Shown: piece by piece, positions 1 through 5,122 of the stretch
How the letters are laid out: each line of letters starts with the position of its first letter
How positions within the stretch are numbered: the stretch's first letter is position 1
Assembly: GCA_937988695.1 (NCBI GenBank)
Contig: CALKHM010000237.1
Span: 1-5,122 of the forward strand
Source: an uncultured Microbacterium sp.
GTDB taxonomy: Bacteria > Actinomycetota > Actinomycetes > Actinomycetales > Microbacteriaceae
Length of the DNA: 5,122 nt
Direction: 5' to 3'
Program-made: the position numbers and the translations under genes
The notes under the pieces: model-generated
What the model was told of the DNA's origin: nothing
The model's input: only the letters and a program-made list of their open reading frames with translations
The model's database searches: none

Positions 1-151
1 CGACCGCGCCAAGGGGCTGCTGAACGAGAAGATGGGCCTGTCCGAGCCCGAGGCCTTCCGTTGGATCCAGAAGGCCTCGATGGACCGACGCCTCACGATG
101 CAGGACGTCGCCAAGGCGATCATCGAACAGCTCGCGCCGAAGAAGAAGTGA
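1..151 (+). CDS. pdtaR: ANTAR-domain response regulator, C-terminal end (PdtaR-like), partial
   Basis: Only the last 49 complete codons are present; the gene enters from before the window and stops at TGA 149-151. The visible peptide begins DRAKGLLNEKMGLSEPEAF and continues with RWIQKASMDRRLTMQDVA, then a lysine-rich tail ending APKKK. This is the three-helix ANTAR RNA-binding domain: the AKG-L-L start, the central A-F-W-I aromatic helix, and the M-D-R-R-L-T-M-x-D-V-A segment are its hallmarks. ANTAR regulators bind paired hexaloop RNA hairpins and typically prevent transcription termination. In the PdtaR type, a phosphorylatable receiver domain (outside this window) activates the domain in response to the PdtaS histidine kinase. 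The symbol is supported by the sequence and by proximity to polA, as for Rv1626 and Rv1629 in Mycobacterium tuberculosis. The receiver domain cannot be seen, so another ANTAR protein is possible. The gene ends 9 bases before the end of the convergent thioesterase gene. Confidence 0.85.
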   Translation, partial: DRAKGLLNEKMGLSEPEAFRWIQKASMDRRLTMQDVAKAIIEQLAPKKK

Positions 152-160
152 CCTTCGTCC

Positions 161-619
161 TCACCGCGGCGGCAGTGTGCGCACCATGTTCGTGATCCGC
201 ACGGTGGAGCAGCGACGGCCCTGATCGTCGCTGAGGACGATCTCGTGCACCATGACGCTGTGACCGAGGTGGATGGGCGTGCACACGCCGGTGATGAATC
301 CCGACGTGGCCGACCGGGTGTGCGTGGCGTTGATGTCGACCCCGACCGCCAACCGCCCGGGACCCGCGTGCCAGTTCGCGTGCATGGAGCCCAGCGACTC
401 GCCGAGCACGACATATGCGCCGCCGTGGAACAGCCCTACCGGCTGTGTGTTGCCCTCGACCGGCATCCGTCCCACGCACTGCTGCGCGGTGAACTCGATC
501 CATTCGAAGCCCATCTTCTCCGCCAGCGCGCCCAGGCCCCGGGCCTTCGCCCAGACCAGCGCATCGGCGGGCCGGTCATCCCAGGTCACAGCGGGAACAG
601 CAGCTGGATCGACGGCCAT
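161..619 (-). CDS. Hotdog-fold acyl-CoA thioesterase (YdiI/PaaI type)
   Basis: A 152-residue protein, the usual size for a single-domain hotdog thioesterase, which hydrolyses acyl-CoA (often aromatic or hydroxylated acyl groups) in the cytoplasm as a homo-oligomer. The signature lies at residues 56-78: G56-N57, then HGG 65-67, then V-V-L-G-E-S-L-G-S with the putative catalytic Glu at 74. The HGG-x(6)-E arrangement matches the YdiI/EntH/MenI subgroup rather than PaaI proper, which uses an Asp. A second conserved block follows: VGVDINATHTRSATSG (92-107), then the TPIHLGH strand (114-120), and a closing beta strand ending in the Thr-Asn-Met segment. The substrate (DHNA-CoA, phenylacetyl-CoA derivatives or other) cannot be read from sequence, so no symbol is given. 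The ATG at 619-617 is preceded by AAGGAG with a 4-base spacer, supporting the start. The gene is convergent with the ANTAR gene and divergent from polA, so it is probably monocistronic. There is no signal peptide or membrane segment. Confidence 0.9.
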   Translation of the reverse strand: MAVDPAAVPAVTWDDRPADALVWAKARGLGALAEKMGFEWIEFTAQQCVGRMPVEGNTQPVGLFHGGAYVVLGESLGSMHANWHAGPGRLAVGVDINATHTRSATSGFITGVCTPIHLGHSVMVHEIVLSDDQGRRCSTVRITNMVRTLPPR

Positions 620-623
620 GGGT

Positions 624-629
624 CTCCTT
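624..629 (-). promoter_or_regulatory. Shine-Dalgarno site of the thioesterase gene
   Basis: Read on the - strand, the sequence before the ATG is GAAGGAGACCCATG, giving a strong AAGGAG element four bases before the start codon. It fixes the thioesterase start at 619 and contrasts with the weak leader of the divergent polA. Confidence 0.8.
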
Positions 630-659
630 CGCGGCGCGGCAGACGTCGGTGGCCCTGAC

Positions 660-665
660 TAGGCT
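660..665 (+). promoter_or_regulatory. Candidate -10 element (TAGGCT) for polA, possible leaderless start
   Basis: TAGGCT fits the actinobacterial -10 consensus TANNNT and lies exactly 6 bases before the GTG of polA. That is the spacing expected if transcription starts at or next to the start codon, giving a leaderless mRNA, which is common in actinobacteria. No convincing -35 box is seen about 17 bases upstream. The region before the GTG has no clear Shine-Dalgarno; the best is the AGG inside this same motif, 8 bases upstream. The first three bases (TAG) are also an in-frame stop for polA, so translation cannot start further upstream. The promoter role is inference. Confidence 0.45.
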
Positions 666-671
666 GACAGG

Positions 672-3305
672 GTGACGGACTCCGCAAAGCCTACCCTCCT
701 GATCGTCGACGGCCATTCCCTCGCATATCGCGCGTTCTACGCACTTCCGGTGGAGAACTTCTCCACGAAGGACGGCCAGCACACCAACGGGATCTACGGC
801 TTCCTGTCCATGCTGATCAACCTCATCAAGGCCGAGCAGCCCACGCACATGGCAGTCGCGTTCGACACGTCACGCGTCTCGTTCCGCACCCGCGAGTATG
901 CCGACTACAAGGCCACCCGCTCGGAGACGCCGGCCGAGTTCCGCGGACAGATCCCGCTGCTCCAGGAGTGTCTTGCGGCCATGAGCATCACGGTCCTCAC
1001 CGCTGAAGACGTCGAGGCCGACGACATCCTCGCGACGCTGGCGACACAGGGCGCCCAGGCCGGTTACAGCGTGCTGGTGTGCTCCGGCGATCGCGACAGC
1101 ATCCAGTTGGTCACCGACGACGTGACGCTGCTGTACCCGAGCGTGCAGGGCGTCTCCCAGCTCAAACGCTACGACCCGCAGGCGGTACGGGAGCGCTACG
1201 GCGTCGCTCCGGAGCAGTATCCCGACATCGCCGCCCTGGTCGGGGAGACCAGCGACAACCTGCCCGGCGTGCCGAAGGTGGGGGAGAAGACGGCGGTCAA
1301 GTGGCTGAACCAGTTCGGGTCGTTGGAGGCGGTCCTGGCCGGCGCTGAGCAGATCAAGGGCGTTGCCGGCGGGAACCTGCGCGAGCACCTCGACGATGTG
1401 CGTCGCAACCGCCGGCTGAACCGGCTCGTGCGCGACGTGCCGCTGCCGGTGACACCCGCCGACCTCGCGGTCCGGCCCATCGATGCTCAGGCCGTGCGCG
1501 ACATCTTCTCGCGGCTCGAGTTCCGCACCCTCACGGCGCGTCTCTACGAGGCGACGGGGACGCCCGACGACGGACATGAGGCGTCCGCGATCGCGACGGC
1601 CCCGGAACCCGCGCAGCTGGCGCCCGACGAGCTCGCGAGGTGGCTGGCCGATGCCGGGGACGAGGTCGGGGTCACCGTGACCACCTCCGGCGGCCTCCCA
1701 CACCGGCTTGGCTTCGCGACGGCGGATGCCGCGGTTGAGACGTCCTGGTCCGCCGAGGTCGCCGCGGCCATCGGCGGCTGGCTGGCCTCCGATGCGCCCA
1801 AGGTCCTCAGCGATGCGAAGCCGCAGCTGAAGGCGCTGCGGCGTGCAGAAGCAGATCTCGGCGGGATCGTGTACGACGTCATCATCGCCGGGTGGCTGGC
1901 ACGCCCCAGCCTGCCCGACAAGACACTCGGCGACCTCGTGGAGCGCTGTCTCGACGAGAAGCTGCCCGAGGCCGACCCCAGCCAGCTGGTTCCCGAGCAC
2001 GAAGGGGCGACACCGGGCCAGCTCTCGTGGTACGCGTTGCGGGTGGCCGCCGTGCAGCGCGAGCAGCTGCCCACGCGGGTGGCGGAGGTTCTCGCCGGTA
2101 TCGAGATGCCGACGCTCGTCGCCCTGGCCGACATGGAGCTGGCCGGTGTGACCGTCTCCCATGAGAAGCTCAGCACGTTCTCGGCCGAGCTCGCCACCCG
2201 CGCCGACGGCATCGCACAAGACGCCTACGCGGCGATCGGGCGTGAGGTGAACCTCGGATCGCCCAAGCAGCTGCAGGAAGTGCTGTTCGACGAGCTCGGG
2301 CTGCCGAAGACCCGCAAGACCAAGACCGGGTACTCCACGGATGCCGGCGCCTTGGCGGCGCTGCAGGAGACGAGCCCGCACCCGTTCCTGGATCTGCTGC
2401 TGCAGCACCGCGAGGCGACGAAGCTGCGACAGATCATCGAGTCGCTCGACGTCGCGATCGGCGCGGACCGGCGCATCCACACCACCTACGTGCAGACCGG
2501 CAGCCAGACCGGACGGCTCTCCAGCACCGACCCGAATCTGCAGAACATCCCCATCCGCACCGATGAGAGCCACCGCATCCGTGCGGCGTTCCAGGTGGGT
2601 GAGGGCTACGAGACGCTGCTGACGGCCGACTACTCGCAGATCGAGATGCGCATCATGGCGCACCTGTCGGAGGACCCGGGTCTCATCGAGGCGTTCCGCA
2701 CCGGTGAAGACCTGCACCGTTTCGTCGGCTCGCGGGTGTTCGGCGTCGAACCGGCCGATGTGACACCGTTCATGCGCACGAAGGTCAAGGCGATGTCATA
2801 CGGTCTCGTGTACGGCCTGAGCGCCTTCGGACTGTCCAAGCAGCTGCGCATCGAGCAGTCCGAGGCCAAGCAGCTGATGACCGAGTACTTCGCGAGGTTC
2901 GGCGCCGTGCGCGATTACCTGCGCGCCTCCGTGGAGAAGGCTCGTGTCGACGGTTACACCGAGACCATCTTCGGGCGGCGACGGCCGTTTCCCGACCTGG
3001 CCAGCCCTAACCGGGTGCTGCGCGAGAACGCCGAGCGAGCCGCGTTGAACGCGCCGATCCAGGGCAGCGCCGCCGACATCATGAAGCTCGCGCTGCTGCG
3101 CATCCACCGCGAGCTGCGCGACGAGCGCCTGGCATCGCGCATGCTCCTGCAGATCCACGACGAGCTCGTCGTGGAGATCGCGCCGGGGGAGTGGGATGCC
3201 GTGGAGCGCATCGTCCGCAGCGGAATGGGCGACGCCGCCGATCTGTCGGTCCCGTTGGACGTGCAGATCGGACGCGGCCCGGACTGGGACGAAGCAGGAC
3301 ACTGA
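672..3305 (+). CDS. polA: DNA polymerase I (5' nuclease + polymerase, inactive 3'-5' exo domain)
   Basis: An 877-residue family A DNA polymerase, a normal length for actinobacterial PolA. It fills gaps, removes Okazaki RNA primers and performs repair synthesis. The 5' nuclease domain (about 1-300) has metal-binding acidic residues: D13 (IVDGHS), D65 (FDTS), E115/D117/D118 (VEADD), D140/D142 (SGDRD) and the H3TH region GETSDNLPGVPKVGEKTA (191-208). The exonuclease-like domain (about 305-480) lacks the DxE motif and the other proofreading acids. The polymerase domain (about 480-877) has TGRLSSTDPNLQNIP (613-627), motif A with D653 and E658 (ADYSQIE), motif B with R702, K706, Y710 and Y714 (KAMSYGLVYG), Q797 (PIQGSA), and motif C H829-D830-E831. 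The start is GTG 672: an in-frame TAG at 660-662 excludes anything longer, and the next ATG would remove the catalytic D13. It is followed after 13 bases by the DUF885 gene. Confidence 0.98.
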   Translation: MTDSAKPTLLIVDGHSLAYRAFYALPVENFSTKDGQHTNGIYGFLSMLINLIKAEQPTHMAVAFDTSRVSFRTREYADYKATRSETPAEFRGQIPLLQECLAAMSITVLTAEDVEADDILATLATQGAQAGYSVLVCSGDRDSIQLVTDDVTLLYPSVQGVSQLKRYDPQAVRERYGVAPEQYPDIAALVGETSDNLPGVPKVGEKTAVKWLNQFGSLEAVLAGAEQIKGVAGGNLREHLDDVRRNRRLNRLVRDVPLPVTPADLAVRPIDAQAVRDIFSRLEFRTLTARLYEATGTPDDGHEASAIATAPEPAQLAPDELARWLADAGDEVGVTVTTSGGLPHRLGFATADAAVETSWSAEVAAAIGGWLASDAPKVLSDAKPQLKALRRAEADLGGIVYDVIIAGWLARPSLPDKTLGDLVERCLDEKLPEADPSQLVPEHEGATPGQLSWYALRVAAVQREQLPTRVAEVLAGIEMPTLVALADMELAGVTVSHEKLSTFSAELATRADGIAQDAYAAIGREVNLGSPKQLQEVLFDELGLPKTRKTKTGYSTDAGALAALQETSPHPFLDLLLQHREATKLRQIIESLDVAIGADRRIHTTYVQTGSQTGRLSSTDPNLQNIPIRTDESHRIRAAFQVGEGYETLLTADYSQIEMRIMAHLSEDPGLIEAFRTGEDLHRFVGSRVFGVEPADVTPFMRTKVKAMSYGLVYGLSAFGLSKQLRIEQSEAKQLMTEYFARFGAVRDYLRASVEKARVDGYTETIFGRRRPFPDLASPNRVLRENAERAALNAPIQGSAADIMKLALLRIHRELRDERLASRMLLQIHDELVVEIAPGEWDAVERIVRSGMGDAADLSVPLDVQIGRGPDWDEAGH

Positions 3306-3310
3306 AGGGA
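3305..3310 (+). promoter_or_regulatory. Ribosome binding site of the DUF885 gene, overlapping the polA stop
   Basis: AAGGGA lies 8 bases before the ATG at 3319 and its first base is the last base of the polA stop codon (TGA 3303-3305). This decides the start of the downstream gene over longer readings that would extend up to 123 bases back into polA. It also suggests that ribosomes finishing polA could re-initiate on the next gene. Confidence 0.7.
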
Positions 3311-3318
3311 TCACATCC

Positions 3319-5013
3319 ATGACGGAATCCGAACGCCAGCTCACCCCGGTCGACACGATCGCCGAGGCGTGGGTCGACGACGTCGCCGAGCTGTTTCCGA
3401 CGATCGCGACCTACATCGGCCGCGTCGAGTACAACGACCGCTACGGCGACTACTCGCCGGCGGGCGCTGATGCCGCCGCCGAGCGTGCCCGTGCCCGCCT
3501 GCGAGAACTGCGCGCTGCCACGCCGGTCGACGCGGTGGACGAGGTGACCAAGCAGGATCTCACCCGTGAGCTGGAGCTCTCTGTCGAGGTCCACGAGGCG
3601 AGGGTGCACCTGCGCGACCTCAACGTCATCGCCTCTCCCGCGCAGGACATCCGAAGCGTGCTGGACCTCATGCCGACCGCGACGGCCCAGGACTGGGAGG
3701 TCATCTCCGCACGCCTGCGTGCCCTGCCGTCGGCCATCGGCGGCTACATCGAGACGCTGCGTCACGGCATCGACGCCGGGATCGTTCCCGCACGCCGTCA
3801 GGTCGGAGAGGTGATCACGCAGATCGCTCGGTACACCGCCGACGACGGCTTCTTCGCCGGCTTCGTGAGCGAGGCGGCGCCTGACGAGGGCCAGCTGCCG
3901 GCGTCACTGGCCCGCGCACTGTTGGACGCGGCCTCGGGGGCCCGCGTGGCCTATGACCAGCTGGCGGACTTCCTGCGCAGCGAGCTGGCCCCCGCTGCGA
4001 GCGACCACGACGGGGTCGGCCGCGAGCTGTATGGCTTGTTCTCGCGTCAGTTCCTCGGCGCCCAGATCGATCTCGACGAGACCTATGAGTGGGGGCTCGA
4101 AGAGCTCGCGCGGATGATCGCCGAGCAGGAGGCGGTCGCCCGCGAGATCGTGCCGGGGGCGTCGGTCGAGGAGGCGATCGCCTTCCTCGAGTCCGACGCG
4201 GCACACCGGCTGCATGGCACCGATGCGCTGCAGCGCTGGATGCAGCAGGCCGCCGACCGCGCGGTGGCCGATCTCGGCGCCACCCACTTCGACATCCCCG
4301 AGCCCGTCCGACGCATCGAGTGCATGATCGCCCCCACCCAGGAGGGCGGGATCTACTACACCGGGCCGACCGACGACTTCTCCCGGCCGGGACGCATGTG
4401 GTGGTCGGTTCCCGAGGGCGTCGAGGACTTCGAGACCTGGCGAGAGCTGACGACCGTCTACCACGAGGGCGTCCCCGGCCATCACCTGCAGATCGCTCAG
4501 GCCGTGTACAACAGGAGTCAGCTGAACTCGTGGCGACGGCTGCTGGCCGGTACATCGGGCCATGCTGAGGGCTGGGCCCTCTACGCGGAGCGGCTCATGG
4601 AACAGCTCGGCTACTTGGAAGACCCCGCCGACCGGCTGGGGATGCTGGATGGTCAGCGCATGCGCGCGGCGCGGGTCGTTCTGGACATCGGCGTGCATCT
4701 GGGCAAGCCACGGCCGGCGGGTTGGATGCATCTCGGCGACGACGGGGCGAGGTGGGATGCCGGCTTTGCTCTCGAGTTCATGCGCCGCAATGTGAACATG
4801 TCCGACGCGTTCGTGCAGTTCGAGGTCAACCGCTACCTCGGCTGGCCGGGGCAGGCTCCGTCGTACAAGGTCGGTCAGCGGATATGGCAAGAAGTGCATG
4901 ACGAGTACGCGGCCCGTCAGGGTGCAAAGTTCTCGGAGAAGGCGTTCCACAAGAAGGCGCTCGACCTGGGCGGAGTCGGCCTGGACACACTGCGGAGCGC
5001 CCTGCTCGCGTGA
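3319..5013 (+). CDS. DUF885 family protein, predicted zinc metallopeptidase
   Basis: A 564-residue soluble protein with no signal peptide or membrane segment, hence likely cytoplasmic. It is mostly helical, with many charged amphipathic stretches. The family mark is the sequence TVYHEGVPGHHLQ: H382, E383 and H388/H389 form an HExxxxHH motif that resembles the zinc-binding helix of metallopeptidases. Downstream, EGWALYAERL (417-426) holds E417 and E424, one of which is a likely third ligand or catalytic partner. Further family-type blocks are APTQEGGIYYTGP (338-350), MRAARVVLDIGVH (448-460) and the C-terminal WPGQAPSYKVGQ (509-520). DUF885 proteins (Pfam PF05960) are widespread in actinobacteria and proteobacteria; their substrates are largely unknown, so peptidase activity is inferred from the motif. 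The ATG at 3319 was chosen for its ribosome binding site and because longer readings overlap polA. It lies 13 bases after polA and is probably in the same transcription unit. Confidence 0.92.
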   Translation: MTESERQLTPVDTIAEAWVDDVAELFPTIATYIGRVEYNDRYGDYSPAGADAAAERARARLRELRAATPVDAVDEVTKQDLTRELELSVEVHEARVHLRDLNVIASPAQDIRSVLDLMPTATAQDWEVISARLRALPSAIGGYIETLRHGIDAGIVPARRQVGEVITQIARYTADDGFFAGFVSEAAPDEGQLPASLARALLDAASGARVAYDQLADFLRSELAPAASDHDGVGRELYGLFSRQFLGAQIDLDETYEWGLEELARMIAEQEAVAREIVPGASVEEAIAFLESDAAHRLHGTDALQRWMQQAADRAVADLGATHFDIPEPVRRIECMIAPTQEGGIYYTGPTDDFSRPGRMWWSVPEGVEDFETWRELTTVYHEGVPGHHLQIAQAVYNRSQLNSWRRLLAGTSGHAEGWALYAERLMEQLGYLEDPADRLGMLDGQRMRAARVVLDIGVHLGKPRPAGWMHLGDDGARWDAGFALEFMRRNVNMSDAFVQFEVNRYLGWPGQAPSYKVGQRIWQEVHDEYAARQGAKFSEKAFHKKALDLGGVGLDTLRSALLA

Positions 5014-5020
5014 CCCCCTC

Positions 5021-5054
5021 GGTCGTTGAGCGAGCGAAGCGAGTCGAAACGACC
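5021..5054. other. Hairpin in repeat unit 1, possible 3'-end or terminator-like structure
   Basis: GGTCGTT (5021-5027) is the exact reverse complement of AACGACC (5048-5054), giving a 7-base-pair stem around a 20-base loop rich in GCGA. It lies 7 bases after the DUF885 stop codon, where an mRNA 3'-end structure would be expected. There is no T-tract after the stem, so it is not a classical intrinsic terminator. Actinobacteria often use hairpins without T-tracts or depend on Rho. A role in termination or mRNA protection is inference. Confidence 0.5.
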
Positions 5055-5072
5055 CGCGCCGCCCCCGCCCTC

Positions 5073-5106
5073 GGTCGTTGAGCGAGCGAAGCGAGTCGAA
5101 ACGACC
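5073..5106. other. Hairpin in repeat unit 2
   Basis: This is the same 7-base-pair inverted repeat as in unit 1, at 5073-5079 and 5100-5106, with the same loop. Because the units are identical, the left arm of one can also pair with the right arm of the other, allowing an alternative longer-range fold of the transcript. Confidence 0.5.
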
Positions 5107-5122
5107 CGCGCCGCCCCCGCCC

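Larger units (their letters stand above)
5016..5122. repeat. Perfect 52-base tandem repeat, two copies, GC-rich, reaching the window edge
   Basis: Two identical 52-base units lie head to tail at 5019-5070 and 5071-5122. The identity extends 3 bases further left, to 5016, so the repeat covers 107 bases with no mismatch. Each unit has a hairpin-forming half beginning GGTCGTTGAGCGAGCGAAGC and a pyrimidine-rich half (GACCCGCGCCGCCCCCGCCC). It begins 2 bases after the DUF885 stop codon. The GAGCGAGCGAAGCGAG core resembles a dispersed intergenic element that I recall from Microbacterium-type genomes (recollection, not checked). The window stops exactly at the end of unit 2, so further copies may follow. 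Confidence 0.95.

Noticed and set aside
152..160. A bidirectional terminator between the convergent ANTAR and thioesterase genes
   Set aside because: The gap is only 9 bases and I see no convincing hairpin with a T-tract there.
245..662. Open frames of 129-137 codons on the + strand between the ANTAR gene and polA
   Set aside because: They are antisense to the hotdog thioesterase, which has clear family motifs and a good ribosome binding site. Their translations are Arg/Pro-rich and match nothing I recognise.
870..2717. A 615-codon open frame on the - strand inside polA
   Set aside because: It lies wholly antisense to an unmistakable polA. Its translation is Arg/Gly/Leu/Val-rich with no recognisable domain, typical of antisense frames in high-GC coding DNA.
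3196..3318. A 41-residue N-terminal extension of the DUF885 protein starting at ATG 3196
   Set aside because: It would overlap the conserved C-terminal end of polA in another frame and reads as Ser/Arg/Trp-rich nonsense. The ATG at 3319 has its own ribosome binding site.
3904..4950. A 348-codon open frame on the - strand inside the DUF885 gene
   Set aside because: It is fully antisense to a conserved gene, with low-complexity composition and no family motif, so it is a shadow of GC-rich codon use.
5016..5122. A CRISPR array
   Set aside because: The whole 52-base period is identical, including what would be the spacer, and only two units are seen, so this is a plain tandem repeat.

Overview
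This window is high-GC DNA with strong codon bias, most consistent with an actinobacterium. Within that phylum a Microbacteriaceae member such as Microbacterium is the best guess. The guess rests on three things: the order ANTAR response regulator / hotdog thioesterase / polA, a polA with the actinobacterial Tyr in the O-helix and no proofreading residues, and a downstream intergenic repeat of a kind I recall from Microbacterium-like genomes. No database search was possible, so the genus is inference.

Layout. Positions 1-151 hold the C-terminal end of an ANTAR-domain response regulator (PdtaR-like, + strand, cut by the window edge). After a 9-base gap comes a convergent gene on the - strand (161-619) for a small hotdog-fold acyl-CoA thioesterase of the YdiI/PaaI type. 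About 50 bases separate its start from the divergent polA. polA (672-3305, + strand, GTG start) encodes a full-length DNA polymerase I. Its 5' nuclease and polymerase domains are intact, and its 3'-5' exonuclease-like domain is degenerate. Thirteen bases later a DUF885 predicted metallopeptidase begins (3319-5013, + strand), probably co-transcribed with polA. The last 107 bases (5016-5122) are two perfect 52-base tandem copies of a GC-rich hairpin-forming element running to the window edge.

How they fit together. These are mostly core housekeeping genes. PolA fills gaps and removes RNA primers in replication and repair. The ANTAR protein regulates gene expression by binding RNA. The thioesterase hydrolyses an acyl-CoA. 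The DUF885 protein is a putative cytoplasmic zinc peptidase of unknown substrate. I see no shared pathway beyond a likely polA-DUF885 transcription unit. There is no mobile element, CRISPR array, tRNA or rRNA, and no evidence of a novel multi-gene system. The points most worth a second look are the terminal tandem repeat, a possible leaderless polA start built on a TAGGCT -10 motif that sits in an inverted repeat, and the Tyr-type O-helix with loss of proofreading in PolA.
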